Assembly (NCBI GenBank): GCA_019419545.1
Contig: DXZT01000050.1
Coordinates: 1 to 64,000, forward strand
Source of the DNA: Collinsella sp.
GTDB taxonomy: Bacteria; Actinomycetota; Coriobacteriia; Coriobacteriales; Coriobacteriaceae
Reading direction: 5' to 3'
DNA: 64,000 nt
Shown here: piece after piece, positions 54,697-62,475 of the stretch
Numbering within the stretch: the first letter of the stretch is position 1
Layout: each line of letters starts with the position of its first letter
Position numbers and translations under genes: made by a program
The notes under the pieces: generated by a model
Told to the model about the DNA's origin: nothing
Databases searched by the model: none
What the model saw: the letters and a program-made list of their open reading frames with translations, nothing else

Positions 54697-54724
54697 GTTC
54701 CGGCGTTTGGTAAAACGCCGGAAC
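54697..54724 (-). terminator. Hairpin downstream of arcD
   Basis: Perfect 12-bp stem GTTCCGGCGTTT / AAACGCCGGAAC with a 4-base loop; no T-run follows on the minus strand. With the hairpin at 54780-54800 it probably blocks or protects the arcD 3' end. Confidence 0.5.
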
Positions 54725-54779
54725 ACAAGAGCGCCTCCCCCCGCGCACGGAACGGGAGGAGGCTAAAGGTAGGAGTCTA

Positions 54780-54800
54780 CCGGTGGGGTTACCCCACCGG
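54780..54800. repeat. Hairpin closest to the arcD stop
   Basis: CCGGTGGGG-TTA-CCCCACCGG, 9-bp perfect stem, 66 bases past the arcD stop; no T-run on the minus strand. Confidence 0.5.
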
Positions 54801-54865
54801 ACAGACGATGACCAGGTGATCCTTTACAGGATCGTCATGGTTTCCGTGGGGTACCCAAGGGGTAC

Positions 54866-56344
54866 TTAGAGCATCACGCAAGCGACGGTCAGGATGATGG
54901 CGCAGACGACGGAGAGAGCGACGATGAGCTTAAGAGCAAACTTGAGCCAGGTCGTCCACTCGATCTTGGCCAGGGCAAGACCGCCCATGATGGCGCCAGA
55001 GGTCGGGGTGAACAGGTTCACGACGCCGATGGCGGCGGAGAAGATCATAACCATGACCTCGGGCGAGAAGCCGAGCTTAACAGCCAGCGGTCCCATGATG
55101 GGCATGGAGACAGTAGCCATACCGGAGGTCGAGGGGATCAGGAAGGACAGGCCAAAGTAGACCAGGAAGCTCATGGGAGCGAAAATCACGCCGGACAGGC
55201 CAGCCAAAGCATTGGCGGCAGCGTCGAGGACGTAGACGTCGAGGCCGGTGCTAGCCATGAGGACGGAGATACCACGGGCGAGGGCGATGACGAGAACAAC
55301 GGACATCATGTCGGCAGCGCCGGTGATGAAGGTGTTGACGATCTGCTTCTCGGACAGGCCACCGATGATACCGATCAGGACGGCCATGAGGAAGAACCAG
55401 GTGGAAGCCTCGTCGAAGTACCACTGACCAATGGGCAGGCCGGTGATCAGGGCAGACCAGCCCTGGACGACGGCGTTACCGTCGGCGTCGTAGACAGCGC
55501 CAGCGTCAAAGAAGTTGGCGACGCCCTCGTTGAGGTCGGCCAGCGGGATGAAGCCGACGATCATGACGACGAAGGTGAAGGCAAAGGCGATCAGAACACC
55601 CTTCTGACGACCGGTGAGCTTGACCTCCTTGTTAACCTCGGAAGCAGCCTTGCCGTGAGCCTCTTCGGCGTCCTTGAGCTCCTGCATCGAAAGGATGGTG
55701 GAACCCTTGTCAGCCTTGACCTTCTTGGCATAGCTCATGACGAAGAAGATGGACATGGCGGGGGTAACAATCCACAGGACGGCACCGAGGCCGATGATGA
55801 TGGACTGGTTGACCTCAATGCCAACACCGGTCAGAGCGTCGACGGCAGCGCCGACGGCGAACGGGTTAACCGTGGAGCCGAGGCAGCCGCAGCCAGCGCC
55901 GAGCAGGACAGTAGCGGCGCCGACCATGGGGTCGAAGCCAGCAGCCATCATGGTAGCGGCGAGCAGGGCGTAGAAGGGAACGGTCTCCTCGCACATACCA
56001 TAGGTGGTACCACCGAGGGAGAAGATGAGCATCAGCACGGGAATGAGCATGATCTCATTGCCCTTAAGCTTCTGCACCAGAACGGCAATGCCGTTGTCCA
56101 GGGCGCCGGTCTCGGTCATCATGCCGAGGAAGCCGCCGAGGATCATAACGAAGAGGCAGACGGGCAGAGCGTCAGCGAAGCCCTTGACCGGGGCGGTGCA
56201 GAAATCGCTCAGGCGGGCAGCGGTAACCGCGCCACCGGACGTACCGGAGACGATAACGGTAACAACCGCGACAATTGCCAGCAGAGCAAGAAGAATGGTG
56301 AACGATGAAGGCATACCGCGCTTTTTCTTAGCGGTCTCAGTCAT
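54866..56344 (-). CDS. ArcD/YfcC-like membrane carrier
   Basis: YfcC/DcuC-type carrier of about 12 helices, 492 residues, in the arginine deiminase locus, so it probably exchanges arginine and ornithine (or imports arginine) for the pathway. Seen: FSLGGTTYGMCEETVPFYALL, GCGCLGSTVNPFAVGAAVDAL, FLIPSTSGMATVSMPIMGPLA and LFTPTSGAIMGGLALAKIEW, two reentrant-type loops expected of the family. ATG at 56344 is about 9 bases past a GGGGGG ribosome site. Arginine as substrate is inferred from context. Confidence 0.8.
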   Translation of the reverse strand: MTETAKKKRGMPSSFTILLALLAIVAVVTVIVSGTSGGAVTAARLSDFCTAPVKGFADALPVCLFVMILGGFLGMMTETGALDNGIAVLVQKLKGNEIMLIPVLMLIFSLGGTTYGMCEETVPFYALLAATMMAAGFDPMVGAATVLLGAGCGCLGSTVNPFAVGAAVDALTGVGIEVNQSIIIGLGAVLWIVTPAMSIFFVMSYAKKVKADKGSTILSMQELKDAEEAHGKAASEVNKEVKLTGRQKGVLIAFAFTFVVMIVGFIPLADLNEGVANFFDAGAVYDADGNAVVQGWSALITGLPIGQWYFDEASTWFFLMAVLIGIIGGLSEKQIVNTFITGAADMMSVVLVIALARGISVLMASTGLDVYVLDAAANALAGLSGVIFAPMSFLVYFGLSFLIPSTSGMATVSMPIMGPLAVKLGFSPEVMVMIFSAAIGVVNLFTPTSGAIMGGLALAKIEWTTWLKFALKLIVALSVVCAIILTVACVML

Positions 56345-56440
56345 AGTTCTCATCCCCCCTTCATAAATCATTTACTGATCTCGCCCAAAGCGGCTCTTCC
56401 GTGCCGTGCATGTCGCTCGGTGCGAGATTTTTACCAGACA

Positions 56441-56476
56441 AAAGCGCTCGGGGTGCGCAGCAATGCACCCCGAGCG
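56441..56476 (-). terminator. Intrinsic terminator after argF
   Basis: Minus-strand perfect 12-bp stem CGCTCGGGGTGC / GCACCCCGAGCG, 8-base loop, then CTTTTG, 16 bases past the argF stop. arcD therefore may need read-through or its own promoter. Confidence 0.85.
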
Positions 56477-56491
56477 AGATGCTAGATGCTC

Positions 56492-57487
56492 TTACTTGAG
56501 CGTAGCGTACATGACAGCCTTGATGGTGTGCATGCGGTTCTCGGCCTCGTCGAAGACCTTGGAAGCGGGGCTCTCGAAGACCTCGTCGGTGACCTCCTGC
56601 TCGGTGATGCCGAACTGCTCGCACTTCTCGGCGCCAATCGTGGTGTTGGTGTCGTGGAAGCTGGGCAGGCAGTGCAGGAAGATGGCACCCGGGTTGGCCA
56701 TAGCCATGACCTCAGAGGTAACGCGATACGGGGTGAGCTGAGCGATGCGCTCGGCCCAGACCTCGTCAGGCTCGCCCATGGAGACCCACACGTCGGTGTA
56801 GAGAACGTCGGCACCGGTGACGCCGTCCTTGACGTCGGTGGTCAGCTTGATGGTGCAGCCGTTAGCCTCAGCGATGGGCTTGCAGGCCTCGATGACGTCG
56901 TCAGCGGGCATGCACTCCTCGGGGCCGCAGGCCACGAAGTTCATGCCGAGCTTGGAGCAGACGACCATGAGGGAGCGAGCAACGTTGTTCTTGCAGTCGC
57001 CCATGAAGACGAGGGTCTTGCCCTTGATGTCGTAGTTGAAGTTCTCCTGGACGGTCAGGATGTCGGCGAGCATCTGGGTGGGATGCCACTCAGTGGTCAG
57101 GCCGTTCCACACGGGCACGCCGGACTTAGCAGCGAGCTCCTCGACGTCGTCCTGGGCAAAGCCACGGAACTCGATGCCATCATACATGCGGCCGAGAACG
57201 CGGGCGGTATCCTCGATGGACTCCTTCTTGCCCATCTGCGACGAACCCGGATCGAGGTAGGTGACGCCCATGCCCAGATCCATGCCGCCGACCTCGAAGG
57301 CGCAGCGGGTACGAGTGGAGGTCTTCTGGAAGAGCAGAACGATGTTCTTGCCCTCGAGATAGCGGTGCGGAACGCCAGCGCGCTTCATATCCTTGAAGTT
57401 CTTGGAGAGCTTGAGCAGGTACTCGATCTCCTCGGTGGTGAGGTCGAGGAGCTTGAGGAAGCTACGGCCGGAGAGGTTAACACCCAT
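56492..57487 (-). CDS. argF: Ornithine carbamoyltransferase (catabolic)
   Basis: In this locus it would split citrulline with phosphate to carbamoyl phosphate and ornithine (the ArcB role). The 331-residue protein has the carbamoyl-phosphate loop QKTSTRTRCAFEVG, the DCKNNVARSLMVV region and the ornithine-binding FLHCLPSFHDTN. ATG at 57487 follows GAAAGGAATCG. It lies 106 bases after arcA copy 1, with a hairpin between. It could also serve synthesis of arginine; sequence alone does not decide. Confidence 0.95.
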   Translation of the reverse strand: MGVNLSGRSFLKLLDLTTEEIEYLLKLSKNFKDMKRAGVPHRYLEGKNIVLLFQKTSTRTRCAFEVGGMDLGMGVTYLDPGSSQMGKKESIEDTARVLGRMYDGIEFRGFAQDDVEELAAKSGVPVWNGLTTEWHPTQMLADILTVQENFNYDIKGKTLVFMGDCKNNVARSLMVVCSKLGMNFVACGPEECMPADDVIEACKPIAEANGCTIKLTTDVKDGVTGADVLYTDVWVSMGEPDEVWAERIAQLTPYRVTSEVMAMANPGAIFLHCLPSFHDTNTTIGAEKCEQFGITEQEVTDEVFESPASKVFDEAENRMHTIKAVMYATLK

Positions 57488-57551
57488 GGTTCGATTCCTT
57501 TCGAAGAAATGAATTACGTAAGTATTAGTGTTGCCCGTTTAACGGGCGAAG

Positions 57552-57580
57552 CCGGTGCGGTTGTAGGGGGACCGCACCGG
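57552..57580 (-). terminator. Hairpin between arcA copy 1 and argF
   Basis: Perfect 10-bp stem CCGGTGCGGT / ACCGCACCGG with a 9-base loop; no clear T-run on the minus strand, so it may be a processing or partial terminator that lowers argF relative to arcA. Confidence 0.5.
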
Positions 57581-57592
57581 AAACGGAAAGAC

Positions 57593-58834
57593 TTAGAGGT
57601 CCTCGCGCCAGAAGGGCATGCTCATGCAGCGCGGGCCGCCGCGGCCGCGGGAGAGCTCGGCGGAGGGCACGACGAGAAGGTCCAGGCCCTCCTTGTACAG
57701 CACGTCGTTGGTGACGGTGTTGCGGGCGTAGACGCAGATCTTGCCGGGCTCGACGCACAGGGTGTTGGAGCCGTCGTTCCACTGCTCGCGGGAGGCCGCG
57801 ATCGGGTCGCCGCCGCCGCAGGGGATCAGCTTGACCTGGTCGACGCCGGTGGCGTCCTCCAGGACGTGCTCGAGGGTGTCCTCGATCAGGCGGATGTTCA
57901 CGTCGCCCGGGTTCTTGCCGGCGGTCAGCTCGTAGACGCGCAGGGTGCCCATGATGGCGGGGTGGATCGTGAACTTATCGACGTCGATCTGGGTGAAGAC
58001 CGTGTCGAGGTGCATGAAGGCGCGCGAGACGGGGATGTCGAAGGCCAGGATGCGCTCGACCTTGGAGTCGGAGTTCCAGAAGATGTTCTGGGCCATGACG
58101 TCGATGGCGGCCGCCTGGGTGCGCTGGGAGATGCCGACGGCGAGGGTCTTCTCGTTGATGTTCAGCACGTCGCCGCCCTCGGTGTGGAACTGGCAGTCGC
58201 GGCGGAAGTACAGGGAGACGTCCTTGTAGTCGGGGTGGTACTTGAAGACGTACTTGCCGTACAGGGTCTCGCGGTTGCGGGTGACCGAGTACATGCGGTT
58301 GAGGTTGACGCCCTCGCCGACGACCGCGAACGGGTCGCGGGTGAAGTAGAGGTTGGGCATCGGGTCGATGATCAGGTCGGACTCGGACTCGGAGTTGACC
58401 AGGGAGTCGAGGGTCGTGGACGCCGTGAGGGGCATGTCGATCTCGGCCTTGGTCATGCCGGCCATGGTCTTCTTGACGAACTCGAGGTTGTCCTCGATGG
58501 AGTCCAGCTTCTCGCGGACGATCTGCGGCATGTGCTGGCCGCGGATGCCTGCCTCGGCGATGTACTGGTCGGTGAACTCGGCGCGGGCGCCGGGGACCTG
58601 GTCGAACACCTCGGCGACGAGGTTCTCGAGGTAGAGGACCTCCACGCCCTGGTCCCTCAGGATCTGGGCGAAGGTGTCGTGCTCCTGCTGCGCGACCTCC
58701 AGGAACGGGACGTCGTCGAACAGGAGTCGCTCGAGCTCGTCGGGCGGCAGGTTGAGGAGCTCGTCGCCGGGACGGTGCAGGCAGACCTTCCTGAGCTTGC
58801 CGATCTCGGAAGGCACGTGCAGACCTTTCGTCAT
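57593..58834 (-). CDS. arcA: Arginine deiminase, copy 1
   Basis: Hydrolyses arginine to citrulline and ammonia, first step of the ADI pathway. The 413-residue protein has the catalytic Cys in RGPRCMSMPFWREDL near the end, the His in FHTEGGDVLN and the Asp/Glu motifs FTRDPFAVVGEGVN and MHLDTVFTQID. From base 57594 to 58858 it is identical to copy 2 (60684-61948), but it stops with TAA while copy 2 stops with TAG. AGGAGGCC precedes the ATG. Confidence 0.98.
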   Translation of the reverse strand: MTKGLHVPSEIGKLRKVCLHRPGDELLNLPPDELERLLFDDVPFLEVAQQEHDTFAQILRDQGVEVLYLENLVAEVFDQVPGARAEFTDQYIAEAGIRGQHMPQIVREKLDSIEDNLEFVKKTMAGMTKAEIDMPLTASTTLDSLVNSESESDLIIDPMPNLYFTRDPFAVVGEGVNLNRMYSVTRNRETLYGKYVFKYHPDYKDVSLYFRRDCQFHTEGGDVLNINEKTLAVGISQRTQAAAIDVMAQNIFWNSDSKVERILAFDIPVSRAFMHLDTVFTQIDVDKFTIHPAIMGTLRVYELTAGKNPGDVNIRLIEDTLEHVLEDATGVDQVKLIPCGGGDPIAASREQWNDGSNTLCVEPGKICVYARNTVTNDVLYKEGLDLLVVPSAELSRGRGGPRCMSMPFWREDL

Positions 58835-58916
58835 GGCCTCCTACCTTTCTTTCGGGCCCTTGTCAGGGCCGATTCGTTAGCGCCCCTCCGTGTGAGGCGT
58901 TATTGCTGACGACATA

Positions 58917-58982
58917 TTTATATCCAAAATCAGCCCATACTTCCACCTTGCCCCCGAACGGTTTTTTATAGGGGGTGAACGG
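58917..58982 (-). promoter_or_regulatory. arcA copy 1 promoter with 21-bp direct repeats
   Basis: On the plus strand GAACGG at 58956-58961 and again at 58977-58982, exactly 21 bases apart; read on the minus strand these are CCGTTC. 39 bases from the first is a TATAAA (58917-58922) as the likely -10, with a poor -35. The same motif pair, spacing and distance occurs at copy 2. Likely an activator site. Confidence 0.6.
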
Positions 58983-59119
58983 CATACACATATACTTCAC
59001 GCATGGCACACTTCATCTTAATAAAGCGTATTTACGTGCTTAAACGCGTTTTCAATCCTAAAATCAAATGGAACTTACCTTTGTTAAACCATCCTCAAAT
59101 TGCATATTTCCACTAAAGC

Positions 59120-59238
59120 TATGAATAGAATTAGCGGTTCATACCGCGTCTCAACCATTTTCATTTTTATTCAGAAAAAAGTTTGTCCTATTCATTTCTG
59201 GTAAATAAATTACCGTTTACCAGACGCTTGATACCGTT
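59120..59238. promoter_or_regulatory. AT-rich control region upstream of arcA copy 1
   Basis: The gap 58983-59320 has no gene. It contains TATGAA-N12-TTCATA at 59120-59143, several TGAAT/ATTCA elements (possible ArgR half-boxes), and a third 21-bp direct repeat in the plus orientation: ACCGTT at 59212-59217 and 59233-59238. Binding factors are inferred. Confidence 0.45.
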
Positions 59239-59320
59239 CACCGGAAACTCAGTATAAGGCCCAGCGGATACCGGCTCGCTTTACGGCCCCATTTGTAACA
59301 ACTTGACTTCTCGGTATAGA

Positions 59321-59356
59321 AAAACGGGCCCGCTTCCCCTAGAGGAACGGGTCCGT
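59321..59356 (-). terminator. Intrinsic terminator after the aminotransferase
   Basis: Minus-strand stem ACGGACCCG... / ...CGGGCCCGT with inner pairing, followed by TTTTTC; 52 bases past the stop. Separates arcT from arcA copy 1. Confidence 0.8.
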
Positions 59357-59408
59357 TTTCGATTATCTTCGGCCAATTTAGATAAGGCCCTCGAAGATCA
59401 TCGGAATC

Positions 59409-60533
59409 CTAGCGATCAAACTCCGCCAGCGCCTCGCCCAAAAGCCTCAGGCCCTCGCGCAGAACGTCCTCGCTCGCGCAGTAGCCCAGGCGTGCGCCAC
59501 AGGGAAGCTCAAAGCGGCTGCCGGGTACCAGCAGCACTCCCCTCTCGGACAGCAGACGCTTGCAGAACTCCTCGTCGTCCTCGGGAATATCCAGCTGGAT
59601 TAACGAGGTAGACACGCCCTGTGGGGCTGTCCAGGAAACACGATGCTGCGTATCGATCCAAGCCTGCGCGATATCGCGGTTGCCAAACACGATCTTGCGA
59701 TTGCGCTCGAGGATCTTGTCCTTGTGCTCAAGCACATAGGTCGCCAGGGCGTCGTTGAACACACCGCCGCAGATCATGGTGTAATCGCGATAGGTGCGGA
59801 TTCGGTTGGATATCTCTTCGTCTGCCACGACCCAGCCCACGCGTGCCGCAGGCGTCGAATAGGTCTTCGACAACGAGTTGGTGACAATGGCCCTCTCGTA
59901 CACGTCAGCCATCGACATAAAGGCCTCGGTGTTCTCAAGCGGCAGGTACACCTCGTCGCACAGCACATAGGCGCCCACCGAGCGGGCGATCTCGGCAATC
60001 TGGCCGAGCATATCGGCATCGAGCACCGTACCGATGGGGTTCGATGCGTTGTTGATGCAGATGAGCTTCGTGTTGGGACGAACGAGGCGCTTGAGCTGTT
60101 CGATATCGGGTTTCCATCCGAGCCCCTCGCGAAGCTCCCAATACTCGACCTCGGCGCCGAGCGTACGTGGGATCTCATAGAGCGGCGCATAGGTAGGCCA
60201 CTCGGCGATAACGTGGTCGCCGGGCTCGACCACGGCCATGATGGCGTTGAGGTTCGCACCCGTGCAGCCATTGGTCTGCAGAATGTGGTCGGGATTGACC
60301 TCGCGACGATACAGCTTGGCAACCTCGGCCTTAAACTCCGGCGAGCCCTCGATCCAACCGTAGTTCATCTTCTCGCGGTCCAGGCGCTCGTAGAACGTGG
60401 CGCCGTCCTGCTCATCGAGCGCGCGCAGCTCGCCCATGGTGAGCGACGAGATCGTCGACTGGGCGATGTCCCACGTGGCACTCTTCTCCCAAACGTTGAG
60501 CCATTCCTCAACGCCAATCGTCTTGATGTCCAT
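59409..60533 (-). CDS. PLP aminotransferase in arc locus (ArcT-like)
   Basis: Class I/II aminotransferase, 374 residues. PLP lysine is in NSLSKTYSTPAARVGW; NASNPIGTVLD holds the Asn, CDEVYLPLE the Asp/Tyr, and the C-terminal LVPGSRFELP the substrate Arg. In lactic acid bacteria arc operons a putative transaminase gene, arcT, sits with arcABC; this gene, between two arcA copies, fits that place. The substrate is unknown. ATG at 60533 follows AAGGAGC. It has its own terminator, and copy 2 also has one, so the genes may be separate transcripts. Confidence 0.85.
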   Translation of the reverse strand: MDIKTIGVEEWLNVWEKSATWDIAQSTISSLTMGELRALDEQDGATFYERLDREKMNYGWIEGSPEFKAEVAKLYRREVNPDHILQTNGCTGANLNAIMAVVEPGDHVIAEWPTYAPLYEIPRTLGAEVEYWELREGLGWKPDIEQLKRLVRPNTKLICINNASNPIGTVLDADMLGQIAEIARSVGAYVLCDEVYLPLENTEAFMSMADVYERAIVTNSLSKTYSTPAARVGWVVADEEISNRIRTYRDYTMICGGVFNDALATYVLEHKDKILERNRKIVFGNRDIAQAWIDTQHRVSWTAPQGVSTSLIQLDIPEDDEEFCKRLLSERGVLLVPGSRFELPCGARLGYCASEDVLREGLRLLGEALAEFDR

Positions 60534-60592
60534 GGCCAAGCTCCTTACAAAAGCAGTCATCCAATCGTGTTGACGTCCCTCATACAAGATTA

Positions 60593-60618
60593 GGGCGGTG
60601 CGAAAACCCGCACCGCCC
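60593..60618 (-). terminator. Hairpin after arcA copy 2
   Basis: 10-bp perfect stem GGGCGGTGCG / CGCACCGCCC; the minus-strand tail TAATCTTG is weak. 65 bases past the arcA copy 2 stop. Confidence 0.6.
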
Positions 60619-60682
60619 CAATGGGAGACATCTAATGGCAGCTAGATGTATGTATCAAGACCTGTACGGGTCCTTGAAGACC

Positions 60683-61924
60683 CTAGAGGTCCTCGCGCCA
60701 GAAGGGCATGCTCATGCAGCGCGGGCCGCCGCGGCCGCGGGAGAGCTCGGCGGAGGGCACGACGAGAAGGTCCAGGCCCTCCTTGTACAGCACGTCGTTG
60801 GTGACGGTGTTGCGGGCGTAGACGCAGATCTTGCCGGGCTCGACGCACAGGGTGTTGGAGCCGTCGTTCCACTGCTCGCGGGAGGCCGCGATCGGGTCGC
60901 CGCCGCCGCAGGGGATCAGCTTGACCTGGTCGACGCCGGTGGCGTCCTCCAGGACGTGCTCGAGGGTGTCCTCGATCAGGCGGATGTTCACGTCGCCCGG
61001 GTTCTTGCCGGCGGTCAGCTCGTAGACGCGCAGGGTGCCCATGATGGCGGGGTGGATCGTGAACTTATCGACGTCGATCTGGGTGAAGACCGTGTCGAGG
61101 TGCATGAAGGCGCGCGAGACGGGGATGTCGAAGGCCAGGATGCGCTCGACCTTGGAGTCGGAGTTCCAGAAGATGTTCTGGGCCATGACGTCGATGGCGG
61201 CCGCCTGGGTGCGCTGGGAGATGCCGACGGCGAGGGTCTTCTCGTTGATGTTCAGCACGTCGCCGCCCTCGGTGTGGAACTGGCAGTCGCGGCGGAAGTA
61301 CAGGGAGACGTCCTTGTAGTCGGGGTGGTACTTGAAGACGTACTTGCCGTACAGGGTCTCGCGGTTGCGGGTGACCGAGTACATGCGGTTGAGGTTGACG
61401 CCCTCGCCGACGACCGCGAACGGGTCGCGGGTGAAGTAGAGGTTGGGCATCGGGTCGATGATCAGGTCGGACTCGGACTCGGAGTTGACCAGGGAGTCGA
61501 GGGTCGTGGACGCCGTGAGGGGCATGTCGATCTCGGCCTTGGTCATGCCGGCCATGGTCTTCTTGACGAACTCGAGGTTGTCCTCGATGGAGTCCAGCTT
61601 CTCGCGGACGATCTGCGGCATGTGCTGGCCGCGGATGCCTGCCTCGGCGATGTACTGGTCGGTGAACTCGGCGCGGGCGCCGGGGACCTGGTCGAACACC
61701 TCGGCGACGAGGTTCTCGAGGTAGAGGACCTCCACGCCCTGGTCCCTCAGGATCTGGGCGAAGGTGTCGTGCTCCTGCTGCGCGACCTCCAGGAACGGGA
61801 CGTCGTCGAACAGGAGTCGCTCGAGCTCGTCGGGCGGCAGGTTGAGGAGCTCGTCGCCGGGACGGTGCAGGCAGACCTTCCTGAGCTTGCCGATCTCGGA
61901 AGGCACGTGCAGACCTTTCGTCAT
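60683..61924 (-). CDS. arcA: Arginine deiminase, copy 2
   Basis: Same enzyme as copy 1, with an identical 413-residue protein. Nucleotides 60684-61948 equal 57594-58858; identity ends at the stop codon on one side and about 24 bases before the start codon on the other. The third-base composition is higher in G/C than in neighbouring genes. Upstream is a similar but diverged promoter. Two equal copies raise dosage or allow different control. Confidence 0.98.
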   Translation of the reverse strand: MTKGLHVPSEIGKLRKVCLHRPGDELLNLPPDELERLLFDDVPFLEVAQQEHDTFAQILRDQGVEVLYLENLVAEVFDQVPGARAEFTDQYIAEAGIRGQHMPQIVREKLDSIEDNLEFVKKTMAGMTKAEIDMPLTASTTLDSLVNSESESDLIIDPMPNLYFTRDPFAVVGEGVNLNRMYSVTRNRETLYGKYVFKYHPDYKDVSLYFRRDCQFHTEGGDVLNINEKTLAVGISQRTQAAAIDVMAQNIFWNSDSKVERILAFDIPVSRAFMHLDTVFTQIDVDKFTIHPAIMGTLRVYELTAGKNPGDVNIRLIEDTLEHVLEDATGVDQVKLIPCGGGDPIAASREQWNDGSNTLCVEPGKICVYARNTVTNDVLYKEGLDLLVVPSAELSRGRGGPRCMSMPFWREDL

Positions 61925-62006
61925 GGCCTCCTACCTTTCTTTCGGGCCTTACTGGCCGAATGTATCAGCGCCCCTCCATATGGGACGCTGCTTGCTGACA
62001 GCTCTA

Positions 62007-62072
62007 GTTATATCCAAAAATCACCCGCAATTCCACCTCGCCCCCGAACGGTCAACAAAGTGCGATGAACGG
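62007..62072 (-). promoter_or_regulatory. arcA copy 2 promoter with 21-bp direct repeats
   Basis: GAACGG at 62046-62051 and 62067-62072 on the plus strand (21 bases apart), 39 bases from TATAAC at 62007-62012 read as -10 on the minus strand. The spacing equals copy 1, while the bases between repeats differ. Confidence 0.6.
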
Positions 62073-62475
62073 TATATCGCATGTGATTCCCCCATGATGC
62101 ACTTCGGCGCTCTAAAGTACCTTTTCAAAGGTAAACGCTCTTTTTCCTATAAATTATCCCCTATCGCATCTATAAATCCATGATTCAGAATTGCATAGGT
62201 AAAACGGTTTTATGTATATAAATGAAGCTAGCCCACGTTTTGGACCGAATTCGATGATATTCAGCTTGCCATCATTCTTATTCACGCATCCTTATCAGTT
62301 GAGTGAGAATATTGAACGCTAGCAATAGTGTCGCGAGCGTTCGTTCTATGGCCGGGCATCGTAAGAAGTAGGTAAAGATACCGTTCGCGCGATACGTCCG
62401 TGCCAGCGGGCGACTAAATTGAGACAATAGTAAATAGAGTTGGGCTATCGTCCCCTGCGGGGACTGAACGGACAG
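62073..62475. other. Divergent gap between arcA copy 2 and ppk1
   Basis: About 400 bases without a supported gene. It holds GAACGCT-N15-AGCGTTC at 62314-62342 and a short hairpin GTCCCC-TGC-GGGGAC at 62450-62464, only 12 bases before the ppk start, which could overlap the ribosome-binding region. A 92-codon minus-strand frame at 62278-62556 overlaps ppk1 and is not supported. Confidence 0.4.

Noticed and set aside
56486..58909. 807-codon plus-strand open frame across argF and arcA
   Set aside because: It is the antisense of two certain genes in a high-GC region; its product is low-complexity Val/Leu/Asp/Gly-rich and a near copy recurs opposite arcA copy 2.
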